This document shows positions 18,348-31,502 of a stretch of DNA of 64,000 bases, in pieces. The stretch spans positions 1,860,001 to 1,924,000 of the forward strand of contig NZ_VFMU01000001.1 of NCBI RefSeq assembly GCF_006715225.1. Direction: 5' to 3'. Made by a program: the position numbers and the translations under genes. The notes beneath the pieces were generated by a model that did not search any database, had not been told where the DNA came from, and saw nothing but the letters and a program-made list of their open reading frames with translations. The number at the start of each line of letters is the position of its first letter. Positions within the stretch are counted from its first letter, which is position 1. The stretch is from Arthrobacter sp. SLBN-112 (GTDB lineage Bacteria > Actinomycetota > Actinomycetes > Actinomycetales > Micrococcaceae).

Positions 18348-20137
18348 ATTTCAATCCGCAAAGTTCCGGCCACTTCACCCCAAAGAGCACGTTCGAGCTA
18401 AATGCGCCTGGCCTCCAGCATGATCCGCTGTGGTACCGCAAGGCCGTGTTCTATGAGGTACTTGTCAGGGCCTTTGCGGATGCCAACGGCGATGGGTCCG
18501 GGGATTTCTCCGGACTCATCGACCGGCTGGACTACCTGCAGTGGCTGGGCGTGGACTGCCTGTGGCTGCCACCGTTCTTCCAGTCACCGCTGCGCGACGG
18601 CGGCTACGACATCTCCGACTACAACTCGGTCCTGGACGAATTCGGCACGATCAGCGATTTCAAGCGGCTTGTGGCCGAAGCCCATGCCCGCGGCGTCCGG
18701 GTCATCATCGACCTGCCGTTGAACCACACCTCGGACCAGCACCCCTGGTTCCAGGAATCACGGAAGGATCCTGACGGCCCCTTCGGAGACTTCTACGTCT
18801 GGAGCGACACGGACGAGAAGTACCAGGACGCGCGCATCATCTTCGTTGACACCGAGGAATCGAACTGGACTTTCGATCCCATCCGGCGCCAGTTCTTCTG
18901 GCACCGTTTCTTCAGCCACCAGCCGGACCTGAACTTCGAAAACCCCAAGGTGATCGACGCGCTCTTCGATGTGGTCCGGTTCTGGCTGGACCAGGGCATT
19001 GACGGGTTCCGCGCGGACGCCATCCCCTACCTCTACGAGGAGGAAGGGACCAACTGCGAGAACCTTCCGGCAACCCACGAGTTCCTCCGACGGCTCCGCA
19101 CCATGGTGGACGAAAGCTACCCCGGGCGCGTCATTATCGCTGAGGCCAACCAGCCGCCCAACGAAGTGGTGGAGTACTTCGGCACCGAGGACGAACCCGA
19201 ATGCCACATGGCGTTCCACTTCCCCATCATGCCGCGCCTCTACTACGCACTCCGGGACCAGAAAGCCGCGCCCATCATCGAAACCATGCGCGACACCCCG
19301 GACATCCCGGAGGGCGCACAGTGGGGCACGTTCCTCCGCAACCACGACGAGCTGACCCTGGAAATGGTCACTCCGGACGAGCGTGCCGCCATGCTGGGCT
19401 GGTACGCCCCGGATCCGAGAATGCGTGCCAATATTGGCATCCGGCGCAGGCTGGCGCCGCTGCTGGATAATTCGCGGGCCGAGATCGAGTTGATCAATGC
19501 CCTCCTGCTCTCGCTTCCGGGCAGCCCGTTCCTGTACTACGGGGACGAGATCGGCATGGGGGACAACATCTGGCTCGAGGACCGCGACGCCGTCCGTACC
19601 CCCATGCAGTGGAACCCGGACCGGAACGCGGGCTTCTCCCACGCGGACCCAGGCAAGCTGTACCTGCCACCCATCCAGTCGCTGGTCTACAACTACGGCA
19701 TGGCCAACGTCGAGGCCGAGGCCGCCCACTCCGGGTCCCTGCTGCGCTGGACCCGGCAGATCCTCAGCGTCCGCAAGAACCACCCCGCGTTCGGGTTGGG
19801 CGGGTTCAAGCACGTCGAGGCAGACCATGACGCCGTCCTGGCCTACCTGCGCGAACTGCCGGACAGCAACCCCGCCGGCGTCAACGGCGAAACCATCCTG
19901 TGCGCCTTCAACCTCTCCCAGCACCCCGTCGCTGCCACATTGCGCATCCCCGAATACGCCGGGCGCGGGTTGCGTGACGTCTTTGGCGGACAGGTCTTCC
20001 CCGGCATCGGCGACGACGGCACCCTCACCCTGACCATCGGAAGCCACGATTTCTTCTGGCTCCGGATGCGCTCGGCGGGTTCCAGTCCGTCGTCGCCCTA
20101 CACCCAGGCCATGCCCATCCTGTCGATAGAGAACTGA
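18344..20137 (+). CDS. treS: Trehalose synthase (maltose alpha-D-glucosyltransferase)
   Basis: TreS interconverts trehalose and maltose. The 597-residue GH13_16 enzyme has [19 protein letters not shown] near the N-terminus, nucleophile D225 in [11 protein letters not shown], acid/base E267 in IIAEANQPP and D335 in [14 protein letters not shown] 18344 forms a GTGA overlap with glgE, and GAGGAG lies about ten bases upstream. No kinase domain is fused to TreS here; the maltokinase is on the next reading frame, two bases downstream. Confidence 0.95.
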   Translation: MNFNPQSSGHFTPKSTFELNAPGLQHDPLWYRKAVFYEVLVRAFADANGDGSGDFSGLIDRLDYLQWLGVDCLWLPPFFQSPLRDGGYDISDYNSVLDEFGTISDFKRLVAEAHARGVRVIIDLPLNHTSDQHPWFQESRKDPDGPFGDFYVWSDTDEKYQDARIIFVDTEESNWTFDPIRRQFFWHRFFSHQPDLNFENPKVIDALFDVVRFWLDQGIDGFRADAIPYLYEEEGTNCENLPATHEFLRRLRTMVDESYPGRVIIAEANQPPNEVVEYFGTEDEPECHMAFHFPIMPRLYYALRDQKAAPIIETMRDTPDIPEGAQWGTFLRNHDELTLEMVTPDERAAMLGWYAPDPRMRANIGIRRRLAPLLDNSRAEIELINALLLSLPGSPFLYYGDEIGMGDNIWLEDRDAVRTPMQWNPDRNAGFSHADPGKLYLPPIQSLVYNYGMANVEAEAAHSGSLLRWTRQILSVRKNHPAFGLGGFKHVEADHDAVLAYLRELPDSNPAGVNGETILCAFNLSQHPVAATLRIPEYAGRGLRDVFGGQVFPGIGDDGTLTLTIGSHDFFWLRMRSAGSSPSSPYTQAMPILSIEN

Positions 20138-20138
20138 G

Positions 20139-23100
20139 ATGAACCAGCCAATCCTCACTCCCGCCCTCACCGCGCTGCTCAAGGAATGGCTGCCGCAGCA
20201 GCGGTGGTTCCCCGTCAAAAGGCCGGATTTCACCATCTCCCAGGCCGGCAGCCTGGGCCTGGAGGACCCGAGCGGGCACGCCGCGCTGGCCGTGTTCCTC
20301 CTCAACGTCACCATTGACGGGCCCGACGGCGGCCCGCGCACCGCCGTGGTCCAGGTCCCCTTGAGCTTCCGGCCGGCACCTGCCGGCGGCATGGAACGCG
20401 CGCTGATAGGCGAAGCCGCGGGGATGGATCCCACGCGCCCCTGGGTCTACGACGCCGTGCACGATCCCGACTTCGTGGGCGCCTGGCTCGACCTCATCCG
20501 GGAAGAGTCAAAGGCCACGAGCGGCACTGCCACCGGATTCCGGGTGGAAGGGCCCCACCGCCTGCCCACGGCCAAGGGCGTGGTGAAGGTGCTCTCGGGT
20601 GAGCAGTCCAACAGTTCGGTCATCGTGGACGACGGCGAATCGGCCGCCATGGTGAAATTCTTCCGTGTCCTGTCGGACGGGACCAACCCGGAAATCGAGG
20701 TGGGTGCAGCCTTGACCAAGGCGGGCACCGCGGAAGTACCCGCCACCTTGGGCTGGGTTCGCGGCGAATGGCTCGGGAAGCCCGGCGACGCCGGAGAGGG
20801 CAGCCGTTACGTCCAGGGCGAGCTTGCCGTGGCCCACGAATTCCTCGCCGGCGGCCGTGACGCCTGGCGGCTGGCGGTGGACGCGGCCCGCTCCGGCACC
20901 GACTTCACGGCAGAAGCCCGCGCCCTGGGGGCGGCCACCGCCACGGTGCACAAGCGCATGGCGGAGGCACTGGGGCAAACAGCCGGGCCTGAACCCGAGG
21001 CGCCAGGGCCTGCTGTTGCCCACCGTGTCCGGACTGCCTGGGCAGAAGCCCGTGCCGCCGTCGGGCCGTACGACGACGCCCTGGACGCCCTGCTGGCCGG
21101 CCTGGACAAGGTTCCGGCCGGGCCCCTTCAGCGGATCCACGGCGACCTGCACCTGGGCCAGATCCTCCTTGTGACCGGGCAGTCCGGCGACGAGTCCCGC
21201 TGGGCCATCCTGGATTTCGAGGGTGAGCCCCTGCGTCCCATCGCCGAACGGAACGTCCCGGACGTACCACTGCGCGACGTGGTGGGAATGCTCCGGTCCT
21301 TCGACTACGCGGCCGGAGCTGCGCAGCGCGAGCAGGAAGGTGCGCAGGTCCCCGACAGCTGGGTTGATGACTGTTCCGATGCCTTCCTTGCCGGCTACGC
21401 GGGGGTCATTCCCGGCACGGTGGACCGGTCCTCGCCCCTGTTTGTGGCATTGTGGCTGGACAAAGCCCTGTACGAAGTTGTTTATGAAATGCGTAACAGG
21501 CCCGACTGGCTGGCGATTCCAGTAAACGCCTCCAGACGGCTCCTAAGCGGTAACGGCGCCGGCGATTACGCCGGCGCAGCATCGGAAGGTAACGAAATGA
21601 CAGGCTCAGCACGAACTGACCGCCCGGGGGTGCCCCTGCACGTGGATGAAGGCACTCTGGGCAGGATCGCGAACGGTGAACACCACGCCCCCCACTCCGT
21701 CCTGGGCGCGCACCTGGACGACTACGGGCACGTCACCATCCGTACGGTGAAGCATCTGGCCGAAGCAATCACGGTGGTCACCCAGGCCGGTGAAGTGCCC
21801 ATGCAGCACGAGGCCCACGGCGTATGGGTAGCGGTCCTGGAGCCGCTGGAACACGGCCACGTACCCGACTACCGGCTCACCGTCACTTACCCGGGCAAGG
21901 ACCCGGTAACCGTTGATGAGCCCTACCGCTACCTGCCCACCGTAGGCGAAGTGGATCTGCACCTCATCGGCGAAGGCCGGCACGAGAAGCTGTGGCAGGT
22001 GCTCGGTGCCCACGTCCGGCACTACAAGTCGTCCCTTGGGGACGTCAACGGCGTGTCCTTCGCCGTCTGGGCCCCCAACGCCCAGGCTGTCCGCGTCAAG
22101 GGTGATTTCAACGCCTGGGACGGACGGGAAAACTCCATGCGGTCACTGGGTTCCTCCGGTGTCTGGGAAGTCTTCATCCCCGGCGTCCCGGCAGGCGCCT
22201 GCTACAAGTACGAGATCCTGACGCGCGGCGGCTACTGGGTTGAAAAAGCCGATCCGCTGGCGTTCGGAACGGAAGTTCCCCCGTTGACGGCATCCAGGGT
22301 GGTGGAACCTTCCTACGCCTTCAAGGACGACGAGTGGATGGAAGCGCGGGCCAAGCGTGACCCGCACAACTCGGCCATGAGCGTCTACGAAGTACACCTC
22401 GGATCCTGGCGCCTGGGCCTTGGCTATCGTGAACTCGCCAAGGAACTCGTGGACTACGTCAAGTGGCTCGGGTTCACGCACGTGGAATTCATGCCCGTCG
22501 CCGAGCACCCGTTCGGCGGTTCCTGGGGTTACCAGGTCACGTCCTACTTCGCCCCGACGTCCCGGTTCGGGCATCCTGACGAATTCCGCTACCTGGTGGA
22601 CGCCCTCCACCAGGCGGGCATCGGCGTGCTGCTGGACTGGGTTCCCGCACACTTCCCCAAGGATTCCTGGGCGCTTGCCCAGTTCGACGGCGAGCCGCTG
22701 TACGAGCACGCGGACCCGAACCTGGGCGAACACCCTGACTGGGGTACGCTGATCTTCGATTTCGGCCGCACGGAAGTACGCAACTTCCTGGTGGCCAACG
22801 CCCTGTACTGGCTGGACGAGTTCCACATCGACGGCCTGCGCGTGGACGCCGTCGCTTCCATGCTGTACCTGGACTACTCCCGCGAGGAGGGTCAGTGGCA
22901 GCCCAACCGCTTCGGCGGCAGGGAAAACCTGGAAGCCATCTCCTTCCTGCAGGAAGTCAATGCCACCGTCTACAAGACGCACCCCGGCGCCGTCATGATT
23001 GCGGAAGAGTCCACGGCTTTCCCGGGCGTCACCGCTCCCACCAGCCACGGCGGCCTTGGTTTCGGCCTGAAGTGGAACATGGGCTGGATGCACGACTCCC

Positions 23101-23822
23101 TGAAGTACATTTCCGAGGACCCGTACAACCGCAAGTGGCACCACGGAACGGTCACGTTCTCCCTGGTCTACGCCTTCACCGAGAACTTCCTGCTGCCGAT
23201 CAGCCACGACGAGGTTGTCCACGGCAAGGGCTCCATGCTCCGCAAGATGCCCGGTGACCGCTGGCAGCAGCTGGCCAACCTCCGCGCCTTCTTCGCCTAC
23301 CAGTGGGCACATCCGGGCAAGCAGCTCATCTTCATGGGAACCGAGTTTGGCCAGGAAGCCGAGTGGTCCGAGCAGCACGGCCTGGACTGGTGGCTCGCGG
23401 ACATCCCCGCCCACCGTGGACTTCAGTTGCTGACCAAGGACCTGAACGAGCTCTACGCTGCCACGCCCGCCCTCTACACCCAGGACAACGTTCCTGCCGG
23501 GTTCCAGTGGATCAACGGGGGAGACGCCGACCGGAACGTCCTGTCCTTCATCAGGCGGGACACCGAAGGCAATCCGATTGTCTGCGCCATCAACTTCTCC
23601 GGTACGCCGCACGTCGGCTACACCCTGGGAGTTCCCGTGGCCGGCGCGTGGACCGAGGTCCTGAACACGGACCACACCACCTACGGTGGGTCCGGTGTCC
23701 TGAACAGTGGAGAGCTGAAGGCCACGAAGGAAGCGCAGGATGGCCAGCCCGCCACATTGAGTGTCACGCTGCCCCCGCTGGGAGCGTCCTATTTCAAGCC
23801 CGGAACCTCATCCGCCGGCTGA
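20139..23822 (+). CDS. glgB: Fused maltokinase (Mak/Pep2) and glycogen branching enzyme (GlgB)
   Basis: One 1227-codon frame encodes two enzymes. Residues 1 to about 470 are maltokinase: LKEWLPQQRWFP start, HGDLHLGQILL and ILDFEGEPLRPIAERNVPDVPLRDV. Residues about 490-1227 are GlgB: N-terminal domains (LHVDEGTLGRIANGEHHAPHSVLG; FAVWAPNAQAVRVKGDFN), VPAHFPKD, nucleophile D903 in DGLRVDAVASML, E956 in IAEESTAFPGV and D1024 in ISHDEVVHGKGS. The junction is a short Gly/Ala/Glu linker. Inside it, ATG 21597 (codon 487) has GGAAGG seven bases upstream, so a normal-length 741-residue GlgB could also be made alone. The kinase phosphorylates maltose for GlgE; GlgB introduces alpha-1,6 branches. A single-base sequencing error near 21530-21543 could hide a TAA at 21544, so the fusion should be confirmed. 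Confidence 0.92.
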   Translation: MNQPILTPALTALLKEWLPQQRWFPVKRPDFTISQAGSLGLEDPSGHAALAVFLLNVTIDGPDGGPRTAVVQVPLSFRPAPAGGMERALIGEAAGMDPTRPWVYDAVHDPDFVGAWLDLIREESKATSGTATGFRVEGPHRLPTAKGVVKVLSGEQSNSSVIVDDGESAAMVKFFRVLSDGTNPEIEVGAALTKAGTAEVPATLGWVRGEWLGKPGDAGEGSRYVQGELAVAHEFLAGGRDAWRLAVDAARSGTDFTAEARALGAATATVHKRMAEALGQTAGPEPEAPGPAVAHRVRTAWAEARAAVGPYDDALDALLAGLDKVPAGPLQRIHGDLHLGQILLVTGQSGDESRWAILDFEGEPLRPIAERNVPDVPLRDVVGMLRSFDYAAGAAQREQEGAQVPDSWVDDCSDAFLAGYAGVIPGTVDRSSPLFVALWLDKALYEVVYEMRNRPDWLAIPVNASRRLLSGNGAGDYAGAASEGNEMTGSARTDRPGVPLHVDEGTLGRIANGEHHAPHSVLGAHLDDYGHVTIRTVKHLAEAITVVTQAGEVPMQHEAHGVWVAVLEPLEHGHVPDYRLTVTYPGKDPVTVDEPYRYLPTVGEVDLHLIGEGRHEKLWQVLGAHVRHYKSSLGDVNGVSFAVWAPNAQAVRVKGDFNAWDGRENSMRSLGSSGVWEVFIPGVPAGACYKYEILTRGGYWVEKADPLAFGTEVPPLTASRVVEPSYAFKDDEWMEARAKRDPHNSAMSVYEVHLGSWRLGLGYRELAKELVDYVKWLGFTHVEFMPVAEHPFGGSWGYQVTSYFAPTSRFGHPDEFRYLVDALHQAGIGVLLDWVPAHFPKDSWALAQFDGEPLYEHADPNLGEHPDWGTLIFDFGRTEVRNFLVANALYWLDEFHIDGLRVDAVASMLYLDYSREEGQWQPNRFGGRENLEAISFLQEVNATVYKTHPGAVMIAEESTAFPGVTAPTSHGGLGFGLKWNMGWMHDSLKYISEDPYNRKWHHGTVTFSLVYAFTENFLLPISHDEVVHGKGSMLRKMPGDRWQQLANLRAFFAYQWAHPGKQLIFMGTEFGQEAEWSEQHGLDWWLADIPAHRGLQLLTKDLNELYAATPALYTQDNVPAGFQWINGGDADRNVLSFIRRDTEGNPIVCAINFSGTPHVGYTLGVPVAGAWTEVLNTDHTTYGGSGVLNSGELKATKEAQDGQPATLSVTLPPLGASYFKPGTSSAG
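21584..21599 (+). promoter_or_regulatory. Internal RBS and ATG at the Mak-GlgB junction
   Basis: GGAAGG at 21584-21589, seven bases of spacing, then ATG 21597 in the frame of the fusion. The encoded MTGSARTDRPGVPLHVDE start gives a free branching enzyme of the usual family length. This is either an active second start or a relic of formerly separate genes. Confidence 0.6.
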
Positions 23823-23857
23823 GCCGGCCCCAGGGTTGTCCCGGTAGGGGTTAAGAA

Positions 23858-23894
23858 CGAAAGGCCCGGAATCCGCGTGATTCCGGGCCTTTCG
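23858..23894 (+). terminator. Terminator of the glgE-treS-mak/glgB operon
   Basis: A 16-bp perfect inverted repeat (23858-23873 with 23879-23894) with a five-base loop lies 36 bases after the GlgB stop and before the rRNA promoter region. The T-run is short (TTT within the arm). Confidence 0.8.
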
Positions 23895-24035
23895 GGTGTT
23901 CGGGGGAGGCCTTCTGACGGCGGACTGGCGATCCCGAAGGAGTGGTGGTAGAGTTTATTTCCGCGCTGCTCCACGGAGTCAGACGGAAAATCGAACCCCC
24001 TAAAGCTTACGCTGAGGATGGTCGCGAACGCCGGT

Positions 24036-24064
24036 TTGACACGCAGGAGGTCAGCGGGTAAGTT
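24036..24064 (+). promoter_or_regulatory. Main rRNA promoter (-35/-10)
   Basis: TTGACA at 24036-24041, a 17-base spacer and TAAGTT at 24059-24064. The -35 is a perfect consensus match. The element is about 235 bases before the mature 16S end, as usual for actinobacterial rrn operons. Confidence 0.85.
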
Positions 24065-24121
24065 TGAAAAGTTGCTCCGGAGCGATCCTGAACGAAAGTT
24101 TGGGTGGTGCCGGGTGTGTCT

Positions 24122-24149
24122 GTTGTTTGAGAACTCAATAGTGTGCCAA
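24122..24149 (+). other. 5' half of the 16S rRNA processing stem
   Basis: These bases pair with 26041-26068 downstream of 16S (core CAAYAGTGTGCCAA is shared as reverse complement), with a few wobbles and mismatches. The 16S gene would be looped out as an RNase III-type precursor. Confidence 0.7.
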
Positions 24150-24298
24150 GTTTGTTGATACCGATTTTTTATAAATTGGTTGATTGTGCTGTGCCGCCAC
24201 CCCGTGGTTGGCATGGTGTTTTTAGCTGGTTTCAAATTTTGCAGCTGTTTCTGCCGTTATTTCCGGTGGTTGTGGTTGTGTTTCGTTTTTGTTTTACT

Positions 24299-25826
<1,528 letters not shown>

Positions 25827-26040
25827 AGCACCTCCAACCTTTTCCTGTCCTGGTGAATGCCGGGGTGGGGGGTTGTCAGGAAGCAAGCCCGCAGCATGGA
25901 CGTTTGTTCCGTGGCGGGTGCTCATGGGTGGAATATCAACGAATAGGTGCCTGGTGGGATGAACCATTTGTGCTAGTACGGGCCGGCTCCTTTGTGGGTT
26001 GGTTCAGGAACGTTGTGTGGTTTGTTCTGCTGGGTAGTGT

Positions 26041-26068
26041 TTGGCACACTGTTGGGTCCTGAGGCAAC
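26041..26068 (+). other. 3' half of the 16S rRNA processing stem
   Basis: Complementary to 24122-24149 in the leader; see that entry. Confidence 0.7.
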
Positions 26069-26177
26069 AGGGCCGGGGGTTTTTGCCGTCGGTGCTTTGT
26101 TTCTGGTTTCCCTGCCATGACGTTCCCGCGCATGCCGGCTCCCTTTTGGGGGTTGTGTGCGGGGGTGTGTGGTGTGG

Positions 26178-26222
26178 GGTTGTTGTTTGAGAACTACATA
26201 GTGGACGCGAGCATCTTGTATA
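26178..26222 (+). other. 5' half of the 23S rRNA processing stem
   Basis: Pairs with 29483-29532 beyond the 23S end. The block ACATAGTGGACGC is perfectly complementary and the flanks match with few exceptions, giving a stem of more than 40 positions that encloses 23S. Confidence 0.75.
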
Positions 26223-26338
26223 AGAAGCAATTTCCAAGATTAATGAACCTGGATCTGGCTGCGCTGTTGACATCCTTTTTGGGGTGTTGGGGTGTGGTTG
26301 GTTTTCGTGGTTCTCTCGAAAATGTTTTTGATCTTTGT

Positions 26339-29470
<3,132 letters not shown>

Positions 29471-29646
29471 CACCACACAGATATATACAAAACTCTGCTT
29501 GCGTCCACTATGTGGTTCCCAACCAACAACCCCGCCCAACGGGTCACGTGTTGAACAGGAACCAACAACTGAATAACAACACCACAATGTTGTAACCACA
29601 AGATTTCCCACACCCACCAAAACACCGGGGGTGTCCGGGACAAAGG
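29471..29646 (+). other. 23S-5S spacer with 3' half of the 23S processing stem
   Basis: The spacer holds GCGTCCACTATGTGGTTCCC (29501-29520), the core of the 29483-29532 segment that pairs with 26178-26222 upstream of 23S. No tRNA is present. Confidence 0.8.
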
Positions 29647-29765
29647 GTTACGGCGGTCATAGCGTGGGGGAAACGCCCGGTCCCATTCCGAACCCGGAAG
29701 CTAAGACCCACAGCGCCGATGGTACTGCACCCGGGAGGGTGTGGGAGAGTAGGTCACCGCCGGAC
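29647..29765 (+). rRNA. rrf: 5S ribosomal RNA
   Basis: About 119 bases starting GTTACGGCGGTCATAGCG and ending GGTCACCGCCGGAC. The terminal helix GGCGGT/ACCGCC closes and the internal CCCATTCCGAACCCGGAAG block is typical of 5S rRNA. Confidence 0.96.
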
Positions 29766-29773
29766 ACACATTA

Positions 29774-29808
29774 ACTAGGGCCCTGACAAGGAATGTCAGG
29801 GCCCTAGT
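29774..29808 (+). terminator. rRNA operon terminator
   Basis: A perfect 15-bp inverted repeat (29774-29788 with 29794-29808) with a five-base loop, nine bases after 5S, followed by GCTTTAA. Confidence 0.9.
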
Positions 29809-29844
29809 GCTTTAACCATGCTGTGCTTTAACCATGCTGTGCTT
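29807..29844 (+). repeat. 16-bp tandem repeat after the rRNA terminator
   Basis: The unit GTGCTTTAACCATGCT occurs twice in tandem (29807-29822, 29823-29838) and is followed by a third partial copy, GTGCTT. It overlaps the last bases of the terminator arm. No function is evident. Confidence 0.85.
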
Positions 29845-29906
29845 CAGCCACGCATCACCGAGGCCACGTCTCTCGCCGGCAGGCCGCTCCGCCCGGCCGC
29901 CCCAGG

Positions 29907-29912
29907 TAGAGT
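29907..29912 (+). promoter_or_regulatory. -10 box of a probable leaderless promoter
   Basis: TAGAGT followed by eight bases and ATG 29921. No RBS is visible. Confidence 0.5.
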
Positions 29913-29920
29913 AGTCCCTC

Positions 29921-30436
29921 ATGAGCAGCATCTTCAGCCACGCACAGGATCCTTTTGAAGACGCCGGGCAGCGGGCAACTGATCCCTTGGAACCGGTGGT
30001 GAACACCGTCGTTGTCCCGGGCCCCGTCGCCCGGGCTTTTGCTGGCTTTACCGACCACCCACACCTGTGGTGGCCCTTGGACCAGCATGGCGTCTATGGT
30101 GCAGGCTCATATGTCGAATTTGAAGAGAACCTGATCCTCGAAACCGCAGACGACGGCCGCACCAGCATCTGGGGAACCCTTGATGACTGGCAGCCGCCGC
30201 TCTCGTTCCACGCCAGCTGGCATCCCGGCACCACGGCACTGTGGTCCACCGAGCTCCTGGTCGTGTTCCGCGCCCTCGATGCGGGAACTGAGGTCCGGGT
30301 CTTCCATGAAGGGTGGGAGGGCGCCGAGGATCCTGCCGCCGCGCGTCAAGAGTACGTGGCGGCCTGGCCGCTGATCCTGGACAGGTATGCACGGTTCATG
30401 GGAGCGGGGGACACCCCGGATGACTCCCTGGGGTAA
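29921..30436 (+). CDS. SRPBCC/AHSA1-like domain protein
   Basis: A 171-residue cytoplasmic protein resembling the AHSA1/START-like SRPBCC fold. Features are the early NTVVVPGPVARAFAGFTDHPHLWWP, a strand-rich middle with SIWGTLDDWQPPLSFHASWHPG, FRALDAGTEVRVFHEGW, and a C-terminal helix AAWPLILDRYARF. Such proteins bind hydrophobic ligands; the ligand is unknown. It is monocistronic, lies between the rRNA operon and a convergent lacI gene whose stop is eight bases away, and its ATG sits eight bases behind TAGAGT. Confidence 0.75.
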   Translation: MSSIFSHAQDPFEDAGQRATDPLEPVVNTVVVPGPVARAFAGFTDHPHLWWPLDQHGVYGAGSYVEFEENLILETADDGRTSIWGTLDDWQPPLSFHASWHPGTTALWSTELLVVFRALDAGTEVRVFHEGWEGAEDPAAARQEYVAAWPLILDRYARFMGAGDTPDDSLG

Positions 30437-30444
30437 CGCGTTGC

Positions 30445-31500
30445 CTAACCCCGGTGCTCCGCTGTGTCCGGCGGTACCGCGGTGCTGCTCCTGATCACAA
30501 ACTCTGTCGGGTACTCCTGGTCCCGCGCTCCATCCCCTGCCGGGCCGCCGTCGGACCGCCCTCCGGGGCCGTCCAGCAAAGCCAACGCGGTGGCAGCCGC
30601 CAGCCTTCCCTGTCCCTTCGGATCCTGGCTGATGGTGGTCAGGCCGAACGTCTCTGCAAGTTCATGCCCGTCAATTCCCACGACGGAAAGGTCGCGCGGA
30701 ACCTGAAGGCCGAAGTCCCTCGCGGCGAGCATGATGCCCACTGCCATCTCATCCGACGCCGCAAAAACTGCGGTGGGGCGTTCAGCGGAGGTTCCCAGCA
30801 GCCGGCGGCCCGCTGCGTAGGCGCCCTGGATGGTGAAGTCGGCCGTCGCCTGCCACTCGTGCCGCAGCGGCAGTCCCGCAGCCTCCATTGCCGCAGCAAA
30901 CCCCTTTTGACGGAGCTGCGGAAGATTGAAGTCACGGTTCAGGGCCGCGTCCCCTGTGACATGGGCGATCCGGGTATGGCCCAGCCCAATCAGGTGCCGG
31001 GTGGCCATCATGGCCAGGCCCTCGTCGTCGATTCTTATGGTCGAGGCACCACGCAGCGCCCCTCCAATGCCCACGATGGGACGGTGCACGGCGAGTAACT
31101 GGCCGATTTCCTCCTCGCTGAGCACCAGTGCCACCGCGATGACCGCATCCAGGCGTTTCCGCAGCAGGAAGTCGTTGAGAATGCTGCTGCGGTGCTCCGG
31201 CTGCTCGCCCACGTTGTACAGCGTCAGGTCATAGCCGGCGTCCAGGAGGGATTCCGAAACACCCTCCAGGACCGAGGAGAAGTACCAGCGCTGGACGTTC
31301 GGTACCACCAGCCCGATGTTGTGGTTCCGTCCGGACGCGAGGCTGGACGCGTGGTACGAGGGGACGAACCCGAGTTCCCGCGCCGCCTCCTGGGCGAGGC
31401 GGCGGCTCCTGGACGAGACGTTGGACTTGCCGCTCAATGCCCGGGAGACGGTGGCTACGGACAGCCCGGCCCGGCTGGCAACTTCCTTGATGCCCGCCAT
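30445..31500 (-). CDS. LacI-family transcriptional regulator of the GH13 operon
   Basis: A 351-residue LacI/GalR repressor. The N-terminal helix-turn-helix is IKEVASRAGLSVATVSRALSGK (residues 4-25), followed by hinge and periplasmic-binding-protein fold with NIGLVVPNVQRWYFSS and FAASDEMAVGIMLAARDFG. The start, ATG 31500, lies two bases after the stop of the GH13 glucosidase gene, so the two are co-transcribed. The best target is the palindrome at 33254-33271 upstream of that glucosidase, implying autoregulated repression relieved by an alpha-glucoside. The frame is open for a long way upstream inside the glucosidase gene, which is chance. Confidence 0.9.
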   Translation of the reverse strand: MAGIKEVASRAGLSVATVSRALSGKSNVSSRSRRLAQEAARELGFVPSYHASSLASGRNHNIGLVVPNVQRWYFSSVLEGVSESLLDAGYDLTLYNVGEQPEHRSSILNDFLLRKRLDAVIAVALVLSEEEIGQLLAVHRPIVGIGGALRGASTIRIDDEGLAMMATRHLIGLGHTRIAHVTGDAALNRDFNLPQLRQKGFAAAMEAAGLPLRHEWQATADFTIQGAYAAGRRLLGTSAERPTAVFAASDEMAVGIMLAARDFGLQVPRDLSVVGIDGHELAETFGLTTISQDPKGQGRLAAATALALLDGPGGRSDGGPAGDGARDQEYPTEFVIRSSTAVPPDTAEHRG

Positions 31501-31502
31501 TG

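Larger units (their letters stand above)
23895..24298 (+). promoter_or_regulatory. rRNA operon promoter and leader region
   Basis: This gene-free stretch holds the rRNA promoter(s) and transcribed leader. A strong promoter is at 24036-24064. A weaker TAGAGT box at 23949-23954 may be an upstream promoter but has no good -35. The leader contains GTTTGAGAACTCAATAGTGTG, which recurs almost unchanged before 23S and forms the 5' half of the 16S processing stem. Confidence 0.75.

Noticed and set aside
16278..20434. Long minus-strand frames opposite glgE and treS
   Set aside because: Shadows of well-supported GH13 genes on the plus strand.
23949..23954. TAGAGT as a second strong rRNA promoter
   Set aside because: No acceptable -35 at 16-19 bases upstream; kept only as a weak candidate inside the leader entry.
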